Source: Chryseobacterium arachidis
GTDB taxonomy: Bacteria; Bacteroidota; Bacteroidia; Flavobacteriales; Weeksellaceae
Length of the DNA: 64,000 nt
Assembly (NCBI RefSeq): GCF_900129245.1
Contig: NZ_FQUT01000001.1
Span: 248,001 to 312,000 of the forward strand
Direction of reading: 5' to 3'
Positions 17,864-26,731 of the stretch are shown piece by piece (position 1 is the stretch's first letter; every line of letters starts with the position of its first letter). The notes below the pieces were generated by a model, which saw nothing but the letters and a program-made list of their open reading frames with translations, was not told the origin of the DNA and ran no database searches. Made by a program: the position numbers and the translations under genes.

Positions 17864-19135
17864 ATGAATATAGAACAGTTTTATCCGTTATTTTTACAGT
17901 CTGAAAAGGTAACCATCGATAGCAGAAAAATCGCTGAAAATGATATTTTCTTTGCATTTTCAGGAGAAAATTTCAATGCGGCTACATTAGCAGAAGATGC
18001 TATAGCAAAAGGTGCTTTGGCGGTAATTGTCGAGCAGCAGGATTATGAAAATACAGCCAAAAATATTTTCTATGTTCGTTCTACACTAGAATTTTTGCAG
18101 GAATTGGCAGTTCATCACAGAAAACAATTGCAGATTCCTATTATCGGGCTTACCGGCAGCAACGGGAAAACGACGACGAAAGAAATTATTCACGCGGTAC
18201 TTGCCGAAAAATTCAATGTTCAGTATACTTCTGGAAATTTAAATAACCATATTGGAGTTCCCTTAACAATTCTTTCCATTAAGCCGGAACATGAAATGGC
18301 CGTTATCGAAATGGGAGCCAATCATCAGAAGGAGATCGAGCTTTTATGTTCAATTGCCCAGCCGGATTTTGGATATATCACCAATTTTGGGAAGGCTCAC
18401 CTGGAAGGTTTCGGAGGTTTTGAAGGAGTGATTAAAGGAAAATCCGAATTGTATGATTACCTTAAAGATCATCAGCAAACGATCGTTGTTAACGAGAATG
18501 ATCCTATCCAGATAGAAAAAACGGAAAATTATTCACCAAAAATTACCTTTGGAAAAGCCAGTTCGGACTATCAGTTTGAGTTGTTTTCCGAAGAACATTT
18601 TGTGGGATTAACTTATCAGGATAAAAAAGCTGTTTCAAAGCTAACAGGAGAATATAACTTTACCAATCTTTGCGCAGCAGCAAGTTTGGGTCTTCATTTC
18701 GGGATTGATTTTGAAAAAATTAGACATGCCATCGAAAACTATACGCCTACGAACATGCGTTCACAGGTTGTAAAAAAAGAGGGCAAGACTTTAGTTTTGG
18801 ATACATACAACGCCAACCCGAGTTCTATGAATGCTTCCCTGCATAATTTTATCACCTTTGAAGGTTCTAAAACCATCATTATAGGCGATATGCTGGAACT
18901 TGGGGATGAAAGTGAAAAAGAACATCAAAACATACTTCAGCTTGCTCAGGAACTAGGTTTTGATGAAATTATCACTGTCGGGAAAAACTTCAGAAATGTA
19001 AATTCATCAGGAAAATCTTTTGAAACTACGGCTGATTTAATAGAGTATTTAAAAGGAAATAAAATTCAGTCAGAAAATATATTATTAAAAGGATCAAGAG
19101 GGATCGCTCTAGAAAAATCGATTGACTTTATTTAG
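17864..19135 (+). CDS. murF: UDP-N-acetylmuramoyl-tripeptide--D-alanyl-D-alanine ligase
   Basis: MurF adds D-Ala-D-Ala to the UDP-MurNAc-tripeptide in the last cytoplasmic step of peptidoglycan precursor synthesis. The 423 residues show the Mur ligase order: an N-terminal substrate domain with TIDSRK (17-22), the ATP loop GLTGSNGKTTT (95-105), EMGANHQKEI in the central domain, and DTYNANPSSM with GDMLELG in the C-terminal domain. The 3' end overlaps the convergent NUDIX gene by 8 bp. It lies after gldJ but behind a terminator, so it probably has its own promoter. Confidence 0.96.
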   Translation: MNIEQFYPLFLQSEKVTIDSRKIAENDIFFAFSGENFNAATLAEDAIAKGALAVIVEQQDYENTAKNIFYVRSTLEFLQELAVHHRKQLQIPIIGLTGSNGKTTTKEIIHAVLAEKFNVQYTSGNLNNHIGVPLTILSIKPEHEMAVIEMGANHQKEIELLCSIAQPDFGYITNFGKAHLEGFGGFEGVIKGKSELYDYLKDHQQTIVVNENDPIQIEKTENYSPKITFGKASSDYQFELFSEEHFVGLTYQDKKAVSKLTGEYNFTNLCAAASLGLHFGIDFEKIRHAIENYTPTNMRSQVVKKEGKTLVLDTYNANPSSMNASLHNFITFEGSKTIIIGDMLELGDESEKEHQNILQLAQELGFDEIITVGKNFRNVNSSGKSFETTADLIEYLKGNKIQSENILLKGSRGIALEKSIDFI

Positions 19136-19739
19136 CCTTTGTCTCCCAGAATTCTTTAATGATCAGTTTGATATTTTTAAATGTGCTTGGGAAAACCTCA
19201 TCTTCAATCTGAGTGGTGTTTTTCCAGGCAACTTCAGTAATTCCTTCCTCAATCTGCGGTTTTGAAGTGTCTTCTCCATCGAAATTCATTTCAAACCAAT
19301 GGGTACATTTCAGTACTTTATCTCCATTTCTTTCAACATAAATGTGATAGGTCGTATTAATAAATTGTACCAATTCTACATTAGCCAAGCCCGTTTCTTC
19401 TTCAATTTCCCTTACAGCAGACTCCTCACGGGATTCTCCTTTCTCCATTTTACCTTTCGGAAGATCCCATTTTCCAAGTCTTTTTATGAAAAGGATATCG
19501 CCGTTTGGCTGATTAACAACCCCTCCTGCCGCTTCAATAATTCTGAAAAGTTTTTGAAACTCTGCCCAGATTTCATCGATATTTTCTCCAAAAACGTTTA
19601 ATTCCGTTACAGATGTATTTTCCAGAATATCCAAAGCGATCTCCAGGCTTGTGACGTTTTCGTATCCAAGCGTTTTTTCTAAGTTCTCAGATTGCTTAGA
19701 CAGTAATAATTTTTTTTCGTTCACAAAAACTTTATACAT
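19128..19739 (-). CDS. NUDIX hydrolase
   Basis: A 203-residue pyrophosphohydrolase. The Nudix box is complete: G96-x5-E102-x7-R110-E111-x2-E114-E115-x-G117, preceded by GKWDLPKGK. The first 70 residues are an extra N-terminal module, as in many flavobacterial homologues, with no known fold evident by eye. The substrate class (nucleoside diphosphate-X) cannot be narrowed from sequence. It is divergent from the SRPBCC gene with a 40-bp gap, so the two starts share a short control region, and it converges on murF. Confidence 0.9.
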   Translation of the reverse strand: MYKVFVNEKKLLLSKQSENLEKTLGYENVTSLEIALDILENTSVTELNVFGENIDEIWAEFQKLFRIIEAAGGVVNQPNGDILFIKRLGKWDLPKGKMEKGESREESAVREIEEETGLANVELVQFINTTYHIYVERNGDKVLKCTHWFEMNFDGEDTSKPQIEEGITEVAWKNTTQIEDEVFPSTFKNIKLIIKEFWETKAK

Positions 19740-19779
19740 ATATTTGTAAGAATTAAGAATTTAAATACAAAAATAAAAA

Positions 19780-20169
19780 ATGAATTTAGAAGGACGAAAG
19801 ATTATTGTCAATAAATCATCTAAAGAGTTGGTAGAAGTGCTGAAATCTCCGGAAAATTACAAAGATTTTATGCCGGATGGTCTTCAGAAGTTTGAAACGA
19901 GAGAAGATGGATTTAAATTCGGATTGCAGGGAATGCCGGAAATTGCTTTAAAAATCGATGAAGTAAACGATCAGAAAGCAGTTCTGAAATCGGCAAGCTC
20001 CAGCTTAGATTTCTCTTTAACGGCAACTTTGAATCCTCTTAATGAAAACCAAACAGAAGTTCAGATGTTGTTCGAAGGAAAATTCAATCCTTTCATTAAA
20101 ATGATGGTAGAAAAGCCGCTTCAAAACTTCATCAATACCTTAACAGATAAGATCGAAGCCTACAAATAA
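19780..20169 (+). CDS. SRPBCC-fold (START/Bet v1-like) protein
   Basis: A 129-residue cytoplasmic protein with the start and end typical of small SRPBCC proteins. The N-terminal strand (MNLEGRKIIVNKSSKELVEVL) is followed by LKSPENYKDFMPDGLQKFE, and the C-terminal helix contains PLQNFINTLTDKIEAY. Such folds bind hydrophobic ligands in a deep cavity; the ligand is unknown. It is divergent from the NUDIX gene and ends at a terminator shared with anmK. Confidence 0.75.
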   Translation: MNLEGRKIIVNKSSKELVEVLKSPENYKDFMPDGLQKFETREDGFKFGLQGMPEIALKIDEVNDQKAVLKSASSSLDFSLTATLNPLNENQTEVQMLFEGKFNPFIKMMVEKPLQNFINTLTDKIEAYK

Positions 20170-20176
20170 AATAAAG

Positions 20177-20200
20177 AACCTTCAGCAATGAAGGTTTTTT
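20177..20200. terminator. terminator between the SRPBCC gene and anmK
   Basis: An 8-bp stem AACCTTCA/TGAAGGTT (20177-20184, 20189-20196) has a GCAA loop and a T-run on the plus strand. It lies between convergent genes. Confidence 0.8.
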
Positions 20201-21243
20201 TATGCCATAATTCCGGAACTGTGATCATGGGAACTTCCCGTAGCAGACGCTAGTACATTAATTTCTTTGTTGAGCCTTAGAACGCCCATAAATGCGAAGA
20301 TTAAAGCCTCCTTATACTCAATAATATCTTTCTCAGGAATAATAATTTCAGTGTCTGTTTTTGATCTGATCTTTTCAATTAAATATTGATTGTAAGTACC
20401 GCCGCCTGTGAAAAGAACATTCTTTAATTTATTTTTATTGAAAATTTTTGAAATTTGCTGGGCAATATGTTCTGTAAAAGTGGCTAATAGGTCGACCGTT
20501 TCAATATCTTTAAATAGAGGGAAAACATTTTCATTACACCATTCAATTCCCAGAGATTTCGGATGAGATTGTTGATAAAAGGGTAATGAGTTTAACTCCA
20601 ATAATAAGGCTTCATTTATTGTTCCCATTCTGGCTAAATCTCCGTTTTCATCAAAATTTTTATTGAATTTTTGAACTAACTTGTTCAGAATAATATTAAC
20701 GGGAGCAATATCAAAAGCGATTCTCTGTTGGTCAATTTTTAAAGAAATATTAGAAAATCCACCTAAATTAAGGCAGGCATCATATTCGGAAAATAGCAGT
20801 TCATCGCCGATCGGAACAAGGGGAGCGCCATTTCCACCCATCAGAACATCCTGAGTCCTGAAATCATAGATAACGGGTAAACCGGTTTCGAGTTTAATCG
20901 CTCTTCCGTCCCCAATTTGTAAAGTAAATTTCTTTTGAGGCTGATGGAAAACTGTGTGTCCGTGGGAAGCAATCAAGTCAATTTTTTCAGGCTGATGTTT
21001 AGAAATAAAATTTTTAACAGTTTTTCCCAGGTAAAAGCCATATTCCGAATGTAGTTCCATGAGTTCTTCCGCAGAAAGGTAAATGGAATTTCTAAGCTGT
21101 TCTTCCAGATTTTTCTCATAAGGAACTGTTTCAGCATTCAGAATTTCAAAATTCCATGTTTCTTTTTTTTCAAATCTTGCTAAACAGATATCCAGACCGT
21201 CCAGACTTGTTCCGGACATCAGACCGATGGCATGAAGAATCAT
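20200..21243 (-). CDS. anmK: anhydro-N-acetylmuramic acid kinase
   Basis: AnmK opens and phosphorylates 1,6-anhydro-MurNAc to MurNAc-6-phosphate during cell wall recycling. The 347 residues include the N-terminal GLMSGTSLDGLD (7-18), the SHGHTVFHQP motif (about 92-102), RTQDVLMGGNGAPLVP and FTGGGTYN near the C-terminus, all typical of the family. It is followed closely upstream by lptC (3-bp gap on the same strand), so it is likely the last gene of an envelope operon: outer membrane protein, lptC, anmK. Confidence 0.95.
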   Translation of the reverse strand: MILHAIGLMSGTSLDGLDICLARFEKKETWNFEILNAETVPYEKNLEEQLRNSIYLSAEELMELHSEYGFYLGKTVKNFISKHQPEKIDLIASHGHTVFHQPQKKFTLQIGDGRAIKLETGLPVIYDFRTQDVLMGGNGAPLVPIGDELLFSEYDACLNLGGFSNISLKIDQQRIAFDIAPVNIILNKLVQKFNKNFDENGDLARMGTINEALLLELNSLPFYQQSHPKSLGIEWCNENVFPLFKDIETVDLLATFTEHIAQQISKIFNKNKLKNVLFTGGGTYNQYLIEKIRSKTDTEIIIPEKDIIEYKEALIFAFMGVLRLNKEINVLASATGSSHDHSSGIMA

Positions 21244-21246
21244 AAA

Positions 21247-21840
21247 TTATTTTTTGTCTTCAGAAAATTTCTGACTGGTAAAATTCCCTGAATTTTCGTA
21301 AAATATATACTCAGAAAAATCATCTTTGGCCCACATCCCGTGCGCCCCGATCAAAGTATTACCGTCTTTTCGGGTAACATAAACGGTGTCGTGGGTGTAG
21401 ATATGTTTTTTCACCTGATCCCAGTAAACACTCTGCATTGCAAATTTATCTCCTTCATTGGTGGTAATTCTTACATCTCCTTTGGCTTCATAAAACCTTT
21501 TATAGTCGTAGAACTTTGCATATTTTGCCTTAATCGTTCCGGGAGTTTTGGGTTTCTTTTTATCAAAAAACTGAATGTCGATCCCTTTTCTGGCTATGGT
21601 GTATACACTGTCGATTAATTCGTATTTTTCAATTATAGGAGCCTTGGCCCGCATCGTTACAATCCCTGAATCTCTTTGGATAATATTGGCATTGTTGATA
21701 ATCTGCGAAGGGAAGTTTTTATTCTGTTTCTCATTTTTTTTTGTAAGATCTTCTTCACAGGATGTTACCATAAAAAATATAGCACAACTAAAAAGGTATG
21801 CTATATTTTTTTTTTGTAATATGTTTCTAAAAAACGTCAT
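21247..21840 (-). CDS. lptC: LPS export ABC transporter periplasmic protein LptC
   Basis: LptC is the bitopic or lipid-anchored link that takes lipopolysaccharide from the LptBFG transporter to LptA. I choose the start at 21840 (197 residues), one base after the upstream gene's stop. A 17-residue extension would overlap that gene and adds no signal sequence. The N-terminus is a lipoprotein-type signal (FFMVTSCEE). The body has the OstA-like beta pattern with GDVRITTNEGDKFAMQSVYWDQ and KHIYTHDTVYV, characteristic of LptC. Co-transcription with the outer membrane protein gene and anmK is likely. Confidence 0.88.
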   Translation of the reverse strand: MTFFRNILQKKNIAYLFSCAIFFMVTSCEEDLTKKNEKQNKNFPSQIINNANIIQRDSGIVTMRAKAPIIEKYELIDSVYTIARKGIDIQFFDKKKPKTPGTIKAKYAKFYDYKRFYEAKGDVRITTNEGDKFAMQSVYWDQVKKHIYTHDTVYVTRKDGNTLIGAHGMWAKDDFSEYIFYENSGNFTSQKFSEDKK

Positions 21841-21841
21841 T

Positions 21842-23140
21842 TTAGTTATATAAGGTCTTTCTAAACCATTTATCTGCAAAATTGAATCCAACTCTCAGGT
21901 TGATGTAGTTTTGGTTGATAAGATTGTTTTTAAGAGTTCCTCTTTTTCCAACTTCAATACCCAATTCAAGACCGCTCATCCTTGTGATGCTGCTCGTTTT
22001 GAACGGAAGAAGGACACCGGCAGATAATCCGAATTTATTAATGTTTTGTCCGGCAAGGTGAAGGCTTCCTTTTTCATAAAATGCCCCGTATCTGTAGACA
22101 ACTCTAGAGAAATAGCTTCTGAAATTGTTGTAGTTGGGCAAATACCAACCTCCGGCAGAAATCCTGTACGAATCTTTAAGATCCAGAGACTGTCCGAAAT
22201 AGGCTATGTTTTCTCCTTTTTTATAATCTCCCTGAAGAGACAAAAACCATCTGTTCTCCTCACCGTAACCTACACCCACTGAAGCCTGTAAAGGTAAAAG
22301 GTTGTTGGAGTTCATGCTTTTCTTATCAATAATACTTTCGTTACTTTTTACCGTTGCCGAAGCATCAGAATAAAAATAAGTACTGTTTACATAATCAGTA
22401 GTCATGTTGCTGGTATTTCCAAAAGTAGCTGTTGCACCAATGGTCAGCTTTTTGTCTGTACTTGTGTTTAAGTTCTGGTAGCTACCTCCTAATGTGAAAT
22501 TAAAATTTCTGATACTGTTTTTAGTTTCGTATCCGTTGATAAGCTCGGCGTTAGATTGTGTTAATTCATTAAGATCATAAAGATTTCCAAAATAATAATT
22601 TGCTCTTACTCCCAACGCAAACTTTTCACTTACCTTATAGCCTAAAGCAATCTGAGCTGTATTCAATGTACCGCTTCCCTTGAATCTGTTACCTCTGATA
22701 GCATATACTTGACCATTTTCATCTTTAAGCTCATCCGTATGTATAATTTCATAACTTTTAGAACTGTAAGGCTGATAAGACAATCCCATCTTCAATTTTG
22801 GTGACAAAGGGAAAGCTAAGGCTATATTGGATAAATACGTAGAATGTTTGGTAGACTTCGTATTGTTATAATCTGTTTTAAAGTAATTGTTTTCGTTGGT
22901 TGCTTCCAATCTGATACTTGTAAGTTCAAAATTGGCATTGTTCGCCGGGTTTGCGAAATTAAAGCTGCTGGTAAAATCACTTATAAATGCTGTTGATATA
23001 CCTCCCATAGAGGCAGTTTCAATCGTATTATCATATTTTACATCTCCAATTCCATAAGTTGCATACGGCGAGTTGCTTAAACTCTGTGCATTTAGGAAAT
23101 ATCCAACTGATATGAATGATAGTACAAAGATTTTTTTCAT
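21842..23140 (-). CDS. outer membrane beta-barrel protein
   Basis: A 432-residue predicted outer membrane protein. It has a signal peptide (cut after LNA, before QSLS), then YATYGIGDV and the ASMGGISTAF segment that opens many FadL/PorV-like barrels of Bacteroidetes. About 14 alternating beta strands follow, ending in an aromatic strand (DKWFRKTLYN). Homologous genes sit before lptC in other flavobacteria. The function is not known; transport of hydrophobic compounds would fit the fold but is inference. Confidence 0.82.
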   Translation of the reverse strand: MKKIFVLSFISVGYFLNAQSLSNSPYATYGIGDVKYDNTIETASMGGISTAFISDFTSSFNFANPANNANFELTSIRLEATNENNYFKTDYNNTKSTKHSTYLSNIALAFPLSPKLKMGLSYQPYSSKSYEIIHTDELKDENGQVYAIRGNRFKGSGTLNTAQIALGYKVSEKFALGVRANYYFGNLYDLNELTQSNAELINGYETKNSIRNFNFTLGGSYQNLNTSTDKKLTIGATATFGNTSNMTTDYVNSTYFYSDASATVKSNESIIDKKSMNSNNLLPLQASVGVGYGEENRWFLSLQGDYKKGENIAYFGQSLDLKDSYRISAGGWYLPNYNNFRSYFSRVVYRYGAFYEKGSLHLAGQNINKFGLSAGVLLPFKTSSITRMSGLELGIEVGKRGTLKNNLINQNYINLRVGFNFADKWFRKTLYN

Positions 23141-23386
23141 TCTTTATTTTTAAAACAATGCGCAAATATCTTAAATATTAATGAATTGTAAAAATTATCA
23201 GAGGTTAAAGTTTGTTAAGGGTGATGAATACGTAGAATTATGGTGAATTGAGAATTGTGTATTCGCTTCGCCTGTGAATTTTTATAACTTTTTAATAGAA
23301 TAAAACGGCTAAAATGCGCTGTTCACTTGATAGCAAAATTCATCCTTCACAAATCATCCATTCCAAAAATTCTTTATCTTTGAGCC

Positions 23387-24505
23387 ATGAATTGGGACAA
23401 CATTGCCGGACAGGAAAGCCTGAAAAAACTTCTTATCGACAGTATTGCAGAAAACAGAGTGAGCCACGCCCAGCTTTTCGTAGGAAAAGAGGGCTACGGA
23501 ACGTTGCCGGTGGTTCTGGCTTATGCCAAAGAAGTTCTGAGCCGCGAGAATGAGCATGCCGGATCAAAGGTTGAGCATCTGAATCATCTGGATCTGCATT
23601 TCAGCTTTCCGGTTTTTACAGACAACAAAAATTCTTTAAGCAAAAATAAGTTTGAGGAATTCAGGGAAATGATCATCAATGCCCCTTATTCAAGTTACGA
23701 TGACTGGACGGCATTTTTAGAATCGGAAAATAAGCAGTTGTTTATTTCTGCCGATGAAATTGACGATCAGAATCAGAAATTTTCACTAAAAAGTTTTGAA
23801 GGCGGAACCAAGATTTTAATTGTCTGGAGGGCTGATAAAATGAATGTTGCCGCTTCCAATAAATTCCTGAAATTTTTAGAGGAACCGCCGGCCAAGACCA
23901 TTATTTTACTTACTGCAGAATCTACAAACGATATCTTACCAACCATTCTTTCCAGAACCCAGATTGTTGAAGTTCCAAGAATAAAGGATGAAGATCTTGA
24001 CATTTATTTAAAAAAGAATTTCAATATTTCAGATGATAAAATAGGGGAAATCATTCATCAGGCCCAAGGAGATCTTAACGTTGCCATTAAAATTTTACAG
24101 TCGGGAAATAAAAGTGACGAATTTGAGACCTTATTTATACAATGGGTGCGAGATGCCTTTATGGTAAAAAAGAAACCTGAGTTTTTGAAAAGCATCATTC
24201 TTTGGGCAAGAGAAATTGCAGGCTGGAACCGCGAAAAGCAGAAGAACTTTTTAAATTACTGTTCAGAGATTTTCAGGTTGGCTTTGCTTCAGAATTATCA
24301 GTCGGAAGATCTTGTTTATAAAAAAATTAATGCCAATGGTTTTAATTGGATCGGTTTCTCAAAATTCATCAGCGGGGCGAATATTGAAAGTATTTTAGAA
24401 GAGATCAACACTGCCGATTTACACTTAACCCGAAACGGAAACCCTAAAATTGTCTGGACCGATTTAGGAATAAAATTATCCAGATATATTCATAAAAACT
24501 CATAA
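23387..24505 (+). CDS. holB: DNA polymerase III subunit delta' (clamp loader)
   Basis: The delta' subunit is part of the clamp loader that places the beta clamp on primed DNA. The 372 residues begin MNWDNIAGQESLKK and show the AAA+ order: a degenerate P-loop (GKEGYGTLP, about 34-42), the sensor-like KFLKFLEEPPAKT (about 157-169) and ILSRTQIVEVPRI. As in other delta' proteins the P-loop lacks GKT and is not expected to bind ATP. The usual zinc-module cysteines near residue 60 are absent. A TATCTTTG -7 box at 23375-23382 is only 5 nt before the ATG, so the mRNA may have almost no leader. Confidence 0.88.
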   Translation: MNWDNIAGQESLKKLLIDSIAENRVSHAQLFVGKEGYGTLPVVLAYAKEVLSRENEHAGSKVEHLNHLDLHFSFPVFTDNKNSLSKNKFEEFREMIINAPYSSYDDWTAFLESENKQLFISADEIDDQNQKFSLKSFEGGTKILIVWRADKMNVAASNKFLKFLEEPPAKTIILLTAESTNDILPTILSRTQIVEVPRIKDEDLDIYLKKNFNISDDKIGEIIHQAQGDLNVAIKILQSGNKSDEFETLFIQWVRDAFMVKKKPEFLKSIILWAREIAGWNREKQKNFLNYCSEIFRLALLQNYQSEDLVYKKINANGFNWIGFSKFISGANIESILEEINTADLHLTRNGNPKIVWTDLGIKLSRYIHKNS

Positions 24506-24511
24506 AAATAT

Positions 24512-24535
24512 CTCCGGCAATATGTCGGAGTTTTT
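24512..24535 (+). terminator. terminator of holB
   Basis: An 8-bp stem with one wobble (24512-24519, 24523-24530) is followed by five T residues right after the holB stop. Confidence 0.8.
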
Positions 24536-24727
24536 ATTCCTTCATCACAAAATTTTTTATTCATTTCCTGTAAATATGCATCTCAGCACTTGTTTTTGGT
24601 GAATGTTTTCTTCTGAATTTTATGACAATCACACAGTCTATATTGTTTATTAATTTTTTAAATAAAATTTAAAATACTGATTTTCAAATAATTAAATTTA
24701 TTAATATTAAAATAAAATTAATAATTC

Positions 24728-24767
24728 AATCAATCGTTTGATTTGTTAAAATTCCGTTGTAAATTTG
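24728..24767 (+). promoter_or_regulatory. promoter and probable operator of the TetR-efflux operon
   Basis: TTTG (24737-24740), 19 nt, then TAAATTTG (24760-24767) matches the Bacteroidetes promoter closely. A perfect inverted repeat AATCAA-TCGT-TTGATT (24728-24743) overlaps the -33 box, which suits a TetR repressor binding there. The regulator gene starts at 24794. Confidence 0.65.
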
Positions 24768-24793
24768 CACCTGTAAAAATGAGAGTATAATAA

Positions 24794-25420
24794 ATGATTT
24801 CAAAAGAAGAAAATATACTGTTTGCTGCCGAAATACTTTTTGCTGAAAAAGGTTTCGAGGGAACTTCCACTAGGGAGATCGCTAAAGCAGCCAATGTAAA
24901 TATCTCTATGATCTCTTACTACTTTGGGTCAAAAGAAAAACTGTACGAAAAGTTAGTGGAATACAGAATGAACGAGGGACAGTTTTTTTCAAAAGATATT
25001 ATTGAAAGAACAGATATTAATGAGTGGGAAAAAGTAGAAAAGATCGTAGATCAGTTTGCAGGTAAAGTAAGGCATCACAAATGCTTTTACAGGATCATGC
25101 AGCGGGAACAGCTTCATGCGGAAAATCCACACATTATAGAATTTCTGAAGCAGACAAAGATGGGATTTATCTCCATGTATTCAAAAATCTTGGAAAGTGG
25201 CCTGCAAAAAGGAATTTTCACTAAAAATCCTCCGATCTACCTGCTTCATTCTACCGTAAGCGGAACTTTGTTTTATGCATCCAATGCCAAAGAAATGTAT
25301 AAAGAATTTTTAAATGATACGGATGATGAAGAAGTTTTCGACGAAAAGTATTACACAGAACTTAATAAACATATTAAATATTTACTAAAAGACCTTTTAG
25401 GTTATGAAGAAAATAAATAA
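24794..25420 (+). CDS. TetR/AcrR family transcriptional regulator
   Basis: A 208-residue repressor. The N-terminal helix-turn-helix is clear: GFEGTSTREIAKAANVNISMISYYFGSKEKLYEKLV, about residues 19-54. The C-terminal ligand domain has no recognisable specificity. It is the first gene of the operon with the TolC, HlyD and EmrB genes and overlaps the TolC gene by 17 bp, so it most likely controls its own efflux operon. An inverted repeat at 24728-24743 in the promoter is the probable binding site. Confidence 0.93.
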   Translation: MISKEENILFAAEILFAEKGFEGTSTREIAKAANVNISMISYYFGSKEKLYEKLVEYRMNEGQFFSKDIIERTDINEWEKVEKIVDQFAGKVRHHKCFYRIMQREQLHAENPHIIEFLKQTKMGFISMYSKILESGLQKGIFTKNPPIYLLHSTVSGTLFYASNAKEMYKEFLNDTDDEEVFDEKYYTELNKHIKYLLKDLLGYEENK

Positions 25421-26717
25421 CTCAGTCCTTGCGCTGGCTCTGTTCGTAGGGATTGCAAACGCAAATGCTCAGGAGAAAAAAACACTTACTCTTGATGAAG
25501 CTGTGCAGCTGGGTATCCAGAACAGCAAAAACCTGAAGATCGACGCCGCAAAAATAGAAGAGGCTACTGCAGATCTTTTGGAAGCGAAAAACAGACAGCT
25601 GCCGGAACTGAAAGTTTCAGGAAGTTATATGTATCTTCCTTTGAAGCCGAATGTTAATATAAAGCTTCCCGGTGTGTCCGGAGACGGAGGCCCTGAAGTT
25701 CATCAGGTTGCTTACGGTTCGGCCAATCTTAGCGTTCCGATTTACAGCGGAGGAAGAATAAGATATGGAATCGAATCTGCAAAATACCTGGTAGAAGCAT
25801 CAAAATTAAGCACTGAAAATGATAAAACAGCTATTGCTTATAATGTTGCACAGGCTTACAATAACTTGTTTAAAGCCAATCAGTCGATCAAAGTATTAGA
25901 AGAAAACCTTACCGCATCGCAGAAAAGAGACGAAACTTTTCTAAAGCTTGAAAATAACGGAGTTATTGCCAGAAACGACCGTTTGAAGGCCAATCTCCAG
26001 ACTTCGAATATAGAATTGCAGTTGCTGGAAGCAAAAAATAATTACAATATTGCCAATATCAATATGGATCTGTTGTTAGGCCTTCCGGAAACAACTGAAA
26101 TTGAGGTTGACCAAAACTACATTGATGAAGGAAATGAAGTAAAAGCAGTTGATTTCTACCTAAATGAAGCAAGAGAAAACCGTAAGGACCTACAGGCTTT
26201 AGACAAGCAGAGACAGGCTGCTGCCTTGGGGACGAAAGCTGCGAAAGCTGAAAACCTTCCTTCAATTGCCTTCACAGGTGGTTATGTGGCTGCGGATATT
26301 CCGAAATTCCTTACTATTTATAATGCTGTGAACGTGGGAGTCGGGATTTCTTACAATCTTTCGAATATCTGGAAAGAAAATTCTGCACTCAAGCAGTCGA
26401 GAGCAAGAGAAATGCAGCTGACGGCAACCAACGAATTGTTGAATGATAATATCAAGCTTGATGTAAACAGAGAATATCAGAACACAGATTATTCTAAAAA
26501 AAGAATTACTGTTTTCGAAAAGTCTGCAGAACAGGCTAATGAAAACTACAGAATTACAAAAAATAAATACGACAATGGATTGGCTACCATGACGGAATTA
26601 TTGGATGCAGATGCAGCTCAGATTGCAGCAAACGTTGGCGTAATCAATGCTAAAGCAGATGCAGCACTGGCATACAGAAAACTATTACAGACTACAGGAA
26701 CCCTAACAATAAAATAA
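25404..26717 (+). CDS. TolC family outer membrane efflux protein
   Basis: The outer membrane channel of a tripartite efflux pump, 437 residues. It has a signal peptide (cut after ANA, before QEKK) and starts with KTLTLDEAVQLGIQNSKNLK. Two long helical repeats follow, the second ending in the NKYDNGLATMTELLDADA motif typical of outer membrane factors. It overlaps the regulator gene upstream and lies 14 bp before the membrane fusion gene, so translation of the three is probably coupled. Confidence 0.94.
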   Translation: MKKINNSVLALALFVGIANANAQEKKTLTLDEAVQLGIQNSKNLKIDAAKIEEATADLLEAKNRQLPELKVSGSYMYLPLKPNVNIKLPGVSGDGGPEVHQVAYGSANLSVPIYSGGRIRYGIESAKYLVEASKLSTENDKTAIAYNVAQAYNNLFKANQSIKVLEENLTASQKRDETFLKLENNGVIARNDRLKANLQTSNIELQLLEAKNNYNIANINMDLLLGLPETTEIEVDQNYIDEGNEVKAVDFYLNEARENRKDLQALDKQRQAAALGTKAAKAENLPSIAFTGGYVAADIPKFLTIYNAVNVGVGISYNLSNIWKENSALKQSRAREMQLTATNELLNDNIKLDVNREYQNTDYSKKRITVFEKSAEQANENYRITKNKYDNGLATMTELLDADAAQIAANVGVINAKADAALAYRKLLQTTGTLTIK

Positions 26718-26731
26718 GCACGAAACCTACA

